Source of the DNA: Thauera sp. UBA6194
Lineage (GTDB): Bacteria; Pseudomonadota; Gammaproteobacteria; Burkholderiales; Rhodocyclaceae
DNA: 64,000 bases
Assembly: GCA_002422685.1 (NCBI GenBank)
Contig: DITC01000022.1
Location: 121,590-185,589 of the forward strand
Direction: 5' to 3'
Positions 17,405 through 25,869 of this stretch are shown piece by piece. Within the stretch, counting starts at the first letter, position 1; the number at the start of each line of letters is the position of its first letter. The position numbers and the translations under genes were made by a program. The notes beneath the pieces were generated by a model. It was given only the letters and a program-made list of their open reading frames with translations, made no database searches and was not told the DNA's origin.

Positions 17405-18586
17405 TCACGGCTTGCATTGACTGTCGCGCCGGTCGAAGCCGAGCGTGTCCATGTTGTTGGTCTGGTGCAGGAAACCCGCAATCGGCGCGCGCTCGATCAC
17501 CGCGTTGTGGGTGGCGATCAGCAGCGGCTGGCGGAGCTGGCGGTCCCAGTCGCGGAAGTACAGGCGGTTGCCCTTGAAGCCGTCGATGGTGATGTCCTCG
17601 CCGCCGAGGTAGGCGACGAGATTGTCGAAGGGCGCGTTCCCGGTGCGCACCACCGCCTCCACCACTGACTTCACCGCGATCCACGCCGCCCAGTCGGCGC
17701 TGCCCATGTGGCGCTTGGCCTGCTTCTCGAAGCGGCTGGTGAGCTGCGGCGCGCCGTGGCGCGGCCAGGCCCAGTGCCAGGCTTCGGCGACCAGGCCCTC
17801 GGCGCCCACCACCGGGCGCGGAAGCACGGTGTCGTAGGGCACGCTGCGCGCGAACTCGCCGTCGCTGTCGGCGACGAACACCACGTCGTAGTCGGCGCCC
17901 GCGGTCAGCAGCCCGACGTTGCCGAGCTCGCGCTGGCGCGGGTCGTTGCTGAGCACGAAATCCTTCTTCGCCACGATCTTCAGGCCCAGCCGGCGCGCGG
18001 AGTTCTCGAAGGCGGCGCCGATGAGCTTGTCGTCATCCAGCGGCCCCTGCAGCAGCAGCACGTTGCGCCACTTCTTGAACACCAGGAACTGCGCGATCGC
18101 ATCGGTCTGCATGCCGTGGTTGGGCAGCGTGTGATACAGGTGTGCCTGGCACTGCGCCTGGCGCAGCGCGTCGTCGGGCGCCGAGACGTTGAACAGCAGC
18201 AGCGCGCGCCCGCGGGTGGCGGCGGCAACCTCGGCCACCACCTTTCCCGGGGCGTCGATCAGGAAGTAGCGCACACCCTCGGCGTGCAGCTTGTCGAGTT
18301 CGGCGACCAGCGCCGGCGCATCGGCGCCGCACGCGCGCACCAGGTCGAAGCTCACGCCCAGCGCCTGGCCGACGAAGCGCGCCTCGCGCAGCGCGACCTC
18401 GGCACCCGCGTAGGGCGGACCGAAGGGGCGCGACAGGGTGCGGAAGAAGGCCTTGCGCTCGTCGTAGCGCGCGTCCTTGTTCAGCTCGAGGTAGCCGAAG
18501 CGGATCACTTCGGCGGCCCCGGCTGCCAGCGCGAAGAGCAGCAGAGATGCCGCCAGGGCGGTGTGCATTAGCGCTCGCAAGCTCAT
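17405..18586 (-). CDS. ABC transporter substrate-binding protein, PQQ-linked
   Basis: A 393-residue exported protein of the leucine-binding-like type found in PQQ-associated ABC clusters. The signal peptide ends AAGAAE (about residue 27), then IRFGYLELNKDARYDERKAF. Further conserved pieces are FRTLSRPFGPPYAG and the C-terminal DITIDGFKGNRLYFRDWDRQLRQP. The start MSLRALM at 18586 is chosen; longer readings enter the REP palindrome upstream. It is unusual for an exporter-type permease (next gene) to have a binding protein, but this gene order is typical of the cluster type. Confidence 0.87.
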   Translation of the reverse strand: MSLRALMHTALAASLLLFALAAGAAEVIRFGYLELNKDARYDERKAFFRTLSRPFGPPYAGAEVALREARFVGQALGVSFDLVRACGADAPALVAELDKLHAEGVRYFLIDAPGKVVAEVAAATRGRALLLFNVSAPDDALRQAQCQAHLYHTLPNHGMQTDAIAQFLVFKKWRNVLLLQGPLDDDKLIGAAFENSARRLGLKIVAKKDFVLSNDPRQRELGNVGLLTAGADYDVVFVADSDGEFARSVPYDTVLPRPVVGAEGLVAEAWHWAWPRHGAPQLTSRFEKQAKRHMGSADWAAWIAVKSVVEAVVRTGNAPFDNLVAYLGGEDITIDGFKGNRLYFRDWDRQLRQPLLIATHNAVIERAPIAGFLHQTNNMDTLGFDRRDSQCKP

Positions 18587-18631
18587 GTAGATATCTCCAG
18601 AGAGCGTTCCAGGACGCGATCGGCAGGTTCG

Positions 18632-18699
18632 GTGGGAGCGGGCTTGCCCGCGAAAGTCTCGGGCACGAGCGCTGTATTCGCGGGCAAGCCCGCTCCCAC
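18632..18699. repeat. REP-like inverted repeat (Pseudomonas type)
   Basis: Two perfect 23-base arms (18632-18654 and 18677-18699, starting GTGGGAGCGGGCTTGCCCGC) in inverted orientation around a 22-base spacer. Each arm itself contains the small palindrome GCGGGCTTGCCCGC. The sequence is essentially the repetitive extragenic palindrome of Pseudomonas putida and relatives. It lies in the 181-base gap between the beta-propeller gene and the binding-protein gene, so it could end or stabilise part of the operon message. A half copy (CCCACTCCCAC) follows at about 18705. Confidence 0.88.
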
Positions 18700-18767
18700 A
18701 AGAGCCCACTCCCACAACATGAAAGGAGAGCCTGCCACTGGCAAGCACTCCGACCATGATCAGCCGA

Positions 18768-19757
18768 TCAGTCGTCGATCACCGCGGTATGCGGCACGCG
18801 GCCCACCGGCACCGAGCGCAGCACCTTGTTGGTCTTGGTGTCGACCAGCGAGATGTCGTCCGACAGGCCATTGACCACCACCAGCATCGACTCGTCGCGG
18901 CTCAACGTCACGCCCCAGGCGCGGTTGCCGACCAGCACGTAGTCCTTGATCTGGCGGCTGGCGACGTCGACCACCGCGAAGTGGTTGGCGCGGCCGAGCG
19001 TGACGTAGGCGGTCTTGCCGTCGCGGGTCATGGTGATGCCCACCGGGGTCACGTCGTCGCTGCGAAAGCCCTTGGGCTCGAAGCTGATGGTCTCCTTGAT
19101 GGTGTTGTTCTTCGCGTCGAGCACGGTCACCGAGGCGCCGAGCTCGTTGGTCACCCACACCTCGCTGCCGTCGGGCGTGTCGGCAAAGCGGCGTGGGCGA
19201 TTGCCGACCACCACGTTGGCGAGGATCTCGTTGGTGGCGGTGTCGATGACGTGGACCATGTTGGCCACTTCCGAGGTCACGTAGAGCCGGTTGCCGTCCT
19301 TGCTCACCAGCACGCCCTCGGGCTCCTCGCCGACCTCGACCTGCGCGGTGACCGTGTTCCCGGCGACATCGACCACCGACACTGCGGCGTCCTCCTCGTT
19401 GGAGACGAAGATCTTGCTGCCGTCCTTGCTGAAGTCGAACATCTCGGGGTCTTCGCCGACGTCGATGCTGCGCACGACCTCGAGCTTGGCGATGTCGATC
19501 ACGTCCACCCGCTCGCTGTTGCTGGCAATGACGAAGATCTGCTCGCGGTCGGCCGACAGCTTCATGTCGCGCGGGCGCTCGCCGGTGGGGATGGCCTTGA
19601 CGACCTGGAAGCTCTTGCCGTCGAGCACGGTGACGGCGTTGTCGTTCTCGCTGCTGACGAAGATGTAGCCGGTGTCCTTGGCCAGCGCGGCGCTGGCGGG
19701 CAGGCCGAGCATCAGGGTGGTGGCCAGGGCGCAGCCCAGGGTCTTCAGTCGGGTCAT
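18768..19757 (-). CDS. PQQ-dependent catabolism-associated beta-propeller protein
   Basis: A 329-residue exported seven-bladed YVTN beta-propeller. Signal peptide TLGCALATTLMLGLPASAALA (residues 6-26). Each repeat has the form YIFVSSENDNAVTVLD with a following RPRD/EPEG turn. It matches the beta-propeller family that goes with the PQQ-linked ABC exporter (PedA-like). Start at ATG 19757 with the strong leader GAGGAGACGACA. Upstream in-frame sequence to 19841 is not part of the protein. The 115-base gap from the ATPase gene could hold a promoter. Confidence 0.9.
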   Translation of the reverse strand: MTRLKTLGCALATTLMLGLPASAALAKDTGYIFVSSENDNAVTVLDGKSFQVVKAIPTGERPRDMKLSADREQIFVIASNSERVDVIDIAKLEVVRSIDVGEDPEMFDFSKDGSKIFVSNEEDAAVSVVDVAGNTVTAQVEVGEEPEGVLVSKDGNRLYVTSEVANMVHVIDTATNEILANVVVGNRPRRFADTPDGSEVWVTNELGASVTVLDAKNNTIKETISFEPKGFRSDDVTPVGITMTRDGKTAYVTLGRANHFAVVDVASRQIKDYVLVGNRAWGVTLSRDESMLVVVNGLSDDISLVDTKTNKVLRSVPVGRVPHTAVIDD

Positions 19758-19872
19758 TTTTTGTCGTCTCCTCGTTGGTGTTGATGGTGCAACTGCTTTT
19801 GCTGCTCGATGCGCGGGCAAGCACCCGCAAGAAAAAACCATGCCAGATCGGTGCTGGCCAACTCAGCCGGGT

Positions 19873-20682
19873 TCAGGCGGGTTCCACCGCCTGCCCGCTG
19901 CGCGTCATCTTCAGAAAGGCCTCGGCGAGCGTCGCGCAGCCGGAGGCCGCCACCAGCGCGGCCGGCGTGCCGTGGGCGAGCAGCTCACCCTTGTGCAGCA
20001 CCAGCACGCGATCGGCCGCCTCGGCCTCGTCCACCAGGTGCGAGGCCCACAGCACGCCGACGCCGCTCGCGCGCAGCGCCAGCACCTCGTCGAGCAGGTG
20101 CCGGCGCGAGGCCGGGTCCAGGCCGACGGTGGCCTCGTCCATCAGCAGCACCGAAGGCTGATGCACCAGCGCACGCGCGAGTTCCACCTTGCGCCGGTTG
20201 CCGCCCGAGAGCTCGCGCACGCGATCGCCGCGGCGTTCGGCCAGGCCGAGGCGGGCGAGCGCATCGGCAATGCGCGCCTTGGCCTGCGCGCCGCCGATGC
20301 CGTGCAGGCGGGCGTGGAAGACGAGGTTGGCCTCCACGCTCAGGTCCAGGTCCAGCGTCATCTGCTGGAACACCACGCCGATGCGCCCGAGCGCGCGCAC
20401 CGGCGCCACGCGCATGTCCTGGCCGCACACGCGCACTTCGCCGGCGTCGGCGTTGAACAAGCCCGTGAGCAACTGGAACAGCGTGCTCTTGCCCGCGCCG
20501 TTGGGGCCGAGCAGGGCGACGAACTCGCCGGCGCGCACCTCGAGGTCCACGCCCATCAGCGCCGGGCGCGCGCCGTAGGACTTGCTCACCCCGCGCACCG
20601 ACAGCAGGACCTCGCCGCCCTCGACGGGCGCGGCCCTTGCTTGTGTCGGCGATTCGGGGGCGGTCGTGCTCAGGTTCATCAT
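19873..20682 (-). CDS. ABC-2 type exporter ATPase, PQQ-dependent alcohol dehydrogenase system
   Basis: A 269-residue ABC ATPase. Walker A GPNGAGKST near residue 60, Q-loop VFQQMT, signature LSGGNRRKVELARAL, Walker B VLLMDEATVGLD, then the switch His in WASHLVDEAE. It belongs to the CcmA-like family that pairs with ABC-2 permeases, here most likely the permease at 16588-17397. Its ATG overlaps the stop codon of the importer ATPase upstream (ATGA), so importer and exporter genes are translationally coupled. Confidence 0.9.
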   Translation of the reverse strand: MMNLSTTAPESPTQARAAPVEGGEVLLSVRGVSKSYGARPALMGVDLEVRAGEFVALLGPNGAGKSTLFQLLTGLFNADAGEVRVCGQDMRVAPVRALGRIGVVFQQMTLDLDLSVEANLVFHARLHGIGGAQAKARIADALARLGLAERRGDRVRELSGGNRRKVELARALVHQPSVLLMDEATVGLDPASRRHLLDEVLALRASGVGVLWASHLVDEAEAADRVLVLHKGELLAHGTPAALVAASGCATLAEAFLKMTRSGQAVEPA

Positions 20683-21488
20683 TGCGCTGCTCCCTTGGTT
20701 TCCACGCTGCGCGCCAGCCCGCCCAGCAACTCGGGGTGTCGCGCCAGCAGCGCCTGATACAGCCGATCGACCGCCTGCGCATCCGCATCGCGCGGGCGCG
20801 GCAGCTCGACCGCGAGGTCCAGCACCACCCGCCCCGGCGCCGCCGACAGGAAGCACACCCGGTCGGCGAGCGCGAGCGCCTCGCGCAGGTCGTGGGTGAC
20901 GAAGAGCACACTGGCCCCGCAGCGCTGCCACTGCGCCACCAGCATCTCGCGCAGGCGGTTCGCCGTCGGGCTGTCGAGCGACACGAAGGGCTCGTCCATC
21001 AGCAGCAGCTCGGGCTCGTTGATGAAGGCGCGCGCCAGCGCCACGCGCCGCATCATGCCGCCCGACAAGCGCGCCGGGAAAGCGTCGAGCACGTCCTCGA
21101 GCTCCATCGCCTGCAGCAGCGCGATCGCACGCTCACGCTGGCGCTCCGCTGCGCCCTCAGGCGCCACCGCCCCACTCCCCCCCTCGCTCACCCCCTCACG
21201 CGCCACCAGCAGCACGTTGTCGAGCACGCTCATCCACGGCATCAGCCGCGGCTCCTGGAACATGAAGCCGACGTCCTCGGGGAAGGCGCCGTTCATCGTC
21301 ACCCGGCCGTCCAGCTCGCGATCCAGCCCGCCGACGATGTTGAGCAGCGTGCTCTTGCCGCAGCCCGAGGGTCCCACCACGCACACGAACTCGCCGCGCT
21401 GCACCGCCAGATTCAGCCCCGACAGCGCCACATGCGGGCGCCCGCCGCGATCGGGATAGCACTTGCGGTCGATGCGGATCTCGAGCAT
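20679..21488 (-). CDS. NitT/TauT-type ABC transporter ATPase
   Basis: A 269-residue ATPase of the nitrate/sulfonate/taurine import family. Walker A GPSGCGKST, Q-loop MFQEPRLMPW, signature LSGGMMRRVALARA, Walker B LLLMDEPFVSLD, switch FVTHDL. An insertion of about 15 residues (GVSEGGSGAVAPEGAAERQ) lies before the signature and is likely a surface loop. It works with the permease and binding protein immediately upstream in the operon. Substrate unknown. Confidence 0.9.
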   Translation of the reverse strand: MLEIRIDRKCYPDRGGRPHVALSGLNLAVQRGEFVCVVGPSGCGKSTLLNIVGGLDRELDGRVTMNGAFPEDVGFMFQEPRLMPWMSVLDNVLLVAREGVSEGGSGAVAPEGAAERQRERAIALLQAMELEDVLDAFPARLSGGMMRRVALARAFINEPELLLMDEPFVSLDSPTANRLREMLVAQWQRCGASVLFVTHDLREALALADRVCFLSAAPGRVVLDLAVELPRPRDADAQAVDRLYQALLARHPELLGGLARSVETKGAAQ

Positions 21489-21491
21489 CGC

Positions 21492-22349
21492 TCAGACCCT
21501 CCAACCGGTGAGCCGGCGCTCGAGCGGGCGCAGCAGCCAGGCCTCGACGACCAGCACCACCGCGGCAAAGGCGAGCGTGTAGGCGAGGATGCCGGTGATG
21601 TCGAAGAACTGGAAGAACACGTTCAACTGAAAGCCCACGCCCTCGCTGCGCCCGAGCAGTTCCACCACCAGCACGATCTTCCAGATCAGCGACAGCCCCG
21701 AGCGCGCCGCCGCCATCAGGTAGGGCACGAGCTGGGGCAGATACACGCGCACGAAGGTGGTGCGCCGCGACAGGCGGTAGGCGCGGGCGACGTCGAGCAG
21801 CTTGGGATCGACCGCGCGCGCGCCCTCGCGCACGGTGACGATGACGGTGGGGATCTTGTTGATCGCCACCGCCAGGATCGCCGCCCAGTCATTGAGGCCG
21901 AACCACACGTAGCACAGGATGATGGTGACCAGCGCCGGGATGTTGAGCCCGAGCACCAGCCAGGCGTCGAAAAAGGCGTCGAGGCTGCGCCAGCGCCCCA
22001 TCGCCATGCCGAAGAGCGCGCCGATCAGCATCGCCGCGGCAAAAGCCACCACGACGCGGCCGAGCGTCACCGCGAGGTGGCCGGGCAGGCTCAGCGACAC
22101 GGTCTCGTCGACGATGCGCGCGAGCACGGTGAGCGGATCGGGCAGCGTGCGGCTGTCGGCCAGCATCGCGCCGAGCTGCCACAGCAGCACGAAGGCCGCC
22201 AGCGAGGCCAGGCGCAACCAGCCGTCTCGCCCGGGCGATCGCCCGGCGCCCCGCCCACCGGGCGAGTTCGCGGCGTGCGTGGCCGGAGGATGCGAGCGCG
22301 CCATCATCGGCACCGGCGGCTGGACTGCGGCCGTTCGCTTGCCACTCAC
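21492..22349 (-). CDS. NitT/TauT-type ABC transporter permease
   Basis: A 285-residue BPD-type permease with about six membrane segments; the first is LASLAAFVLLWQLGAML after a polar N-terminal tail of about 45 residues. The EAA loop that touches the ATPase is GARAVDPKLLDVARAYRLSRRTTFVRVYLPQ. Its start overlaps the stop of the binding-protein gene (ATGA) and its stop lies 3 bases before the ATPase start. Confidence 0.9.
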   Translation of the reverse strand: MSGKRTAAVQPPVPMMARSHPPATHAANSPGGRGAGRSPGRDGWLRLASLAAFVLLWQLGAMLADSRTLPDPLTVLARIVDETVSLSLPGHLAVTLGRVVVAFAAAMLIGALFGMAMGRWRSLDAFFDAWLVLGLNIPALVTIILCYVWFGLNDWAAILAVAINKIPTVIVTVREGARAVDPKLLDVARAYRLSRRTTFVRVYLPQLVPYLMAAARSGLSLIWKIVLVVELLGRSEGVGFQLNVFFQFFDITGILAYTLAFAAVVLVVEAWLLRPLERRLTGWRV

Positions 22350-23344
22350 TCGGGGGCGCCTCCACGCCAGAAGGTGCCGGGCGCGATCGCGCGCGACTTG
22401 CCCACCAGCGCCTCACCGCCTTCTGTGGCGAGGATCTCGAACACGCGCGCCGCAACACCCTCGGCCTCTTCGGCGGAGGTGCGCGGGATGCCGGCCCGGA
22501 AGCCTGCGCGCAGCGCGACGAAGCTGCCCTCGTCGTCGACGCGCATCAGCGGGCGCAGCGCTTCCCATACTGCGTCGGACTCGAGCATCAAGGCCTTGGC
22601 CGCCTGCGACGCGCGCAGGAATCCACCGATCGCGGCCGCGTTGTCACGCGCCCAACGCTCGCCGAACACCCAGCCCACCAGCGGCAGCTCATCCTCGATC
22701 CCCAGCCCGGCGAGGATCTGCGCCATGCTCAACACCTCGGGCACGCCGGCTGCATGCAGGCGGGCGCCGTAATGCCAGAAATTGAGCGCTGCGGGCAGCT
22801 CGCCGCGCAGCACCAGCTCGTTGAGCAGCGGAGGTGCGGCGAACTGCGGCTCGAGGAAGCGCGCTGCGTCCTCGCCCACCGTGCGCCGCGCATACGCGCG
22901 CAGCAACAGCCAGCTCTTGTCGAGCGCGCCGCCGGCCACGCCGAGGCGTTTGCCGGCGAGATCGGCGAACTGCGTCACGCCCGCATCCGGTCGCGCGCTG
23001 ATGCCGCCCACCGCCTGCGAGTAAGGCACGAAAACGTAATCGCTGCCCTGCGCACGCATGCGCGAGACCCACAGCCAGTCATTGACGATGACATCGACCT
23101 CGCCACCCTGCAGCGCAACGTTGGTCGCATCCTTGAGCGCGAGCGGCACGATGCGCAGCTCGATGCCCTCGGCCGCGGTCAGCCCGTGGCGCTGCATCAC
23201 CTCGAGCTCCCAGCTCACCGTGCCGAACTGCAGGACGCCGACGCGCACCACCGCGCGCTCGGCGGCCTGCGCCCCCGCGCTCCACAGCACCCCGATCACG
23301 CTCAGCATCAGGAACCCCACCAGGCGTCCGATCACGGCCCGCAT
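22346..23344 (-). CDS. NMT1/SsuA-like substrate-binding protein
   Basis: A 332-residue exported protein of the NMT1/THI5-like binding family. Signal peptide GFLMLSVIGVLWSAGAQAAE; mature part VRVGVLQFGTVSWELEVMQRHGL, with the GEVDVIVNDWLW segment lining the ligand cleft. It is the first gene of a probably single minus-strand operon reaching to 14932. In PQQ clusters such importers might supply a cofactor, metal complex or substrate; the sequence does not tell which. Ribosome binding site GAGGAGAGACG upstream. Confidence 0.85.
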   Translation of the reverse strand: MRAVIGRLVGFLMLSVIGVLWSAGAQAAERAVVRVGVLQFGTVSWELEVMQRHGLTAAEGIELRIVPLALKDATNVALQGGEVDVIVNDWLWVSRMRAQGSDYVFVPYSQAVGGISARPDAGVTQFADLAGKRLGVAGGALDKSWLLLRAYARRTVGEDAARFLEPQFAAPPLLNELVLRGELPAALNFWHYGARLHAAGVPEVLSMAQILAGLGIEDELPLVGWVFGERWARDNAAAIGGFLRASQAAKALMLESDAVWEALRPLMRVDDEGSFVALRAGFRAGIPRTSAEEAEGVAARVFEILATEGGEALVGKSRAIAPGTFWRGGAPE

Positions 23345-23713
23345 ATCGTCTCTCCTCGATGAGCGCGCGTACCGTCGGCCCCGCGATGGGCTCCATCCGG
23401 CACGCACCTCCGAGACCGGCACATGCATGATCCATGCCAGTATCTCAGCCAGCCGCCGACCGCGCATGCGCCCGACGCCCGGCCGGCGGGGCCCGAGCTT
23501 GCAGGCGCGGCCGCGAGCGGAAAGTGTTCCGAATGGGAACACCGGTTGCTCAATCGCGAAACACCAGCACCGGCAGGCCGCCCCCAGCCCACTCGAACGA
23601 CGCCCGCAGCACCACGCCGGCTCGTGCGATCGCGCACGCCGCGGGGCCCGGCATGAATCCTGCATCAGGACACGCCATCGACCTCCAGCCCGGGCGCAAC
23701 GCGGCAGCGCAAC
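23345..23713. promoter_or_regulatory. divergent intergenic region with a palindrome
   Basis: 369 bases between the transport operon (minus) and the sensor operon (plus), with no convincing gene. It contains GTGTTCC-N5-GGAACAC (23524-23542), a perfect 7-base inverted repeat suitable as a dimeric operator. Overlapping it, GGGAACA-N5-GTTGCT (23535-23550) has GG and GC 10 bases apart, like a weak -24/-12 promoter reading toward the sensor operon. I regard that as suggestive only. Confidence 0.4.
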
Positions 23714-24475
23714 ATGAACGCAACAGGATTTCCACACTATCCCGGCCGGCCGGCCGGCGCGGCCGCCGACGCCCGCGGCAGCGAGCTCATGCCCGGCCCC
23801 GAGCGCCTGCTGGCGCTGTCGGCGCCCGCCGTGGAGGATCTCCTGCACCAGCTCGGCAGCCCCACCGTCACGGTCCTGCTCGCCGACAGCCAGGGCTGCG
23901 TGCTGCGCGCGATCGGACACGAGCAGGATGCTGCCAACGCGGAATCCACCACGCCCGCAGCCCTCGCCGCGGGCGCGGATGGCGAAGGCGCGCAGCGCCC
24001 CATAGTGCGACGCGTGCCGCCGCGGCGAATCGGCATCGCCGCCCCCATCCTGCCACCGGACGGAGGCATGATCGGCTTCGTCGACGCCGACACCTCGGCG
24101 CTGGACTGGCTGAGCCACGCCAACGCGCTCGTGCAGACCGCCGCACGCATCATCGAGCACCGCCTCATCGAGAGCGAGACGCGCGGTTTCCTGCTCCTGC
24201 ACTTTCACCGCTACGCAGACGTGCTGGGCACCCCGCTCGAAGCGCTCACCCTGTTCGACACCGAGGGCGGCGTGCTGCTCTCCAACCGCGTCGCCACCGA
24301 CCTTCTGGCCCCGTCGGAGGTCGGCTACGGCGTACCGGTCGACAGCTGCTTCTCGACGCGCTGGAGCGGCATCGTCGGCCATGCCACACGCGGCCCGCAC
24401 CCCCCCTTCACCCTGCGCGACCACCGTGGCCTGCGCTACTGCGCGCACGCCAGCCTGAGCAGGAACGCAGCATGA
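23714..24475 (+). CDS. stand-alone AcoR-like sensor protein
   Basis: A 253-residue cytoplasmic protein that looks like the sensory front of an AcoR-type activator. It has a GAF-like part (TVTVLLADSQGCVLRAIG ... IGIAAPILPPDGGMIGFVDAD), a linker helix (TAARIIEHRLIESETRGFLLLHFH) and a second PAS-like part (EALTLFDTEGGVLLSNRVATDLL). There is no AAA+ domain and no helix-turn-helix, so it cannot act alone on DNA. Its stop overlaps the start of the histidine kinase (ATGA). It probably senses a ligand for the two-component pair that follows. Start chosen at the first ATG after the intergenic region; a later Met at residue 26 is possible. Confidence 0.75.
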   Translation: MNATGFPHYPGRPAGAAADARGSELMPGPERLLALSAPAVEDLLHQLGSPTVTVLLADSQGCVLRAIGHEQDAANAESTTPAALAAGADGEGAQRPIVRRVPPRRIGIAAPILPPDGGMIGFVDADTSALDWLSHANALVQTAARIIEHRLIESETRGFLLLHFHRYADVLGTPLEALTLFDTEGGVLLSNRVATDLLAPSEVGYGVPVDSCFSTRWSGIVGHATRGPHPPFTLRDHRGLRYCAHASLSRNAA

Positions 24476-25869
24476 AACCTCTACTCAACTCGACCAGCCT
24501 CTACGGACGACTGAGCCTCGTGCTCACCACGCTGATCGCGGTGATGATGCTGATCAGCGCCGGCGTGTGGATGCGCGAGACCCGCCAGGCCATCCACGAA
24601 GAAGTCGAGGCGGCCACCCGCGTCGCCGAGCAGTGGCTCAACGTGCTGATACCCGAGACGCTCGCGGACGGACCGATGGCGCGCGAGCGCCTCATGGCCC
24701 ACCTCGCCGCGGTCGGGCGTATCCGGGCGAACCGGCTCGAGGTGTTCGACGCCGACGGCACACGCCTTTACGTCTCCCCCGAAGCCACCTACAAGGCCGG
24801 GCGCGATGCGCCGGCGTGGTTCGCGCGCTGGCTCGCGCCCGAGCTCGCCCGCCGCCAGTTCGACGCCGAGGGGCTGCGCATCGTGCTCGTGCCCGACACC
24901 TCGCGCTCGGTGCTCGACGCCTGGGACCACCTCGGCGCCGCCCTGGGCTGGGCGCTCGCCGTGCTGCTCGCCATCTGGCTGGCGACGCGCTTCGCGATCG
25001 GCCGCGCGCTGGCGCCGATGACCGACATCCACGCCGCCCTCGAGCGCAGCGCCGACGGCCGCTTCGACCAGCGTCTGCCCGAGTACGCCACCCGCGAGCT
25101 CGCCTTGCTGGCGCGCAGCTACAACCGGCTCGCGGACAGCCTGGACGAGAGCCTCGCCGCCAACGCCCGCCTGGAGCACGACCAGGCGCTGGCGCGCGCG
25201 CTGCAGGCGCGCCTGGAGGACGAGCGGCGCATGATCGCGCGCGAGCTGCACGACGAGCTCGGCCAGGGCATCTCGGCGGTGCGCTCGATCGCCGGCGCGA
25301 TCATCCAGCGCACGACCGAGCAGCCCGGCCTCAACGGCAGCGCCCAGGCCATCCTGGCCATGACGACGCAGATGCAGGACGGCGTCCATACCATCCTGCA
25401 GCGCCTGCGCAACGAGAAGTCCGCGCACCAGCAGCACATCGAAGAGGTGCTCGAGAGTTACTGCGCGCTGTGGGCGAGTCACCACGCCGAGGTCGCGCTC
25501 GAGTGCACGATCGAGCCGCTCGGCGAAGCGATCACCGACGCGCTCGGGCTGACCATCCTGCGCACGGTGCAGGAGAGCCTCACCAACGTCGCACGCCACG
25601 CCGGCGCCACGCAGGTGTGGGTGCGGCTGGGCGTACGCGAGGGCTGCGTGGTGGTCGAAGTGATCGACAATGGGCGCGGCCTCGGCGAAAATCCCGCCGC
25701 CGGACGCCACGGCCTGCTCGGCATGCGCGAGCGCATCGACGCGCTGCGCGGCGAGCTCGAGCTGGCCAGTCCTCCCGGCGGCGGGCTCAACGTGCGCGCC
25801 CGCCTGCCGCTGACGGCGGCACCAGCGCTGGCCCCGAACCCGAACCCAATCGACACACCGAAGGGATGA
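24472..25869 (+). CDS. NarL-type sensor histidine kinase
   Basis: A 465-residue membrane kinase. First membrane segment LSLVLTTLIAVMMLISAGVW (residues 14-33), a periplasmic loop of about 110 residues, second segment LGWALAVLLAIWLATRF, a HAMP-like linker, then a HisKA_3 dimerisation domain with phospho-acceptor His260 (ARELHDELGQG), and an HATPase domain (QESLTNVARHAGATQ, IDNGRGLG, HGLLGMRERI). Kinases of this type (MoxY, FlhS, ExaD/PedS relatives) control quinoprotein alcohol oxidation in other proteobacteria. Overlaps both neighbours by 4 bases. Confidence 0.9.
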   Translation: MKPLLNSTSLYGRLSLVLTTLIAVMMLISAGVWMRETRQAIHEEVEAATRVAEQWLNVLIPETLADGPMARERLMAHLAAVGRIRANRLEVFDADGTRLYVSPEATYKAGRDAPAWFARWLAPELARRQFDAEGLRIVLVPDTSRSVLDAWDHLGAALGWALAVLLAIWLATRFAIGRALAPMTDIHAALERSADGRFDQRLPEYATRELALLARSYNRLADSLDESLAANARLEHDQALARALQARLEDERRMIARELHDELGQGISAVRSIAGAIIQRTTEQPGLNGSAQAILAMTTQMQDGVHTILQRLRNEKSAHQQHIEEVLESYCALWASHHAEVALECTIEPLGEAITDALGLTILRTVQESLTNVARHAGATQVWVRLGVREGCVVVEVIDNGRGLGENPAAGRHGLLGMRERIDALRGELELASPPGGGLNVRARLPLTAAPALAPNPNPIDTPKG

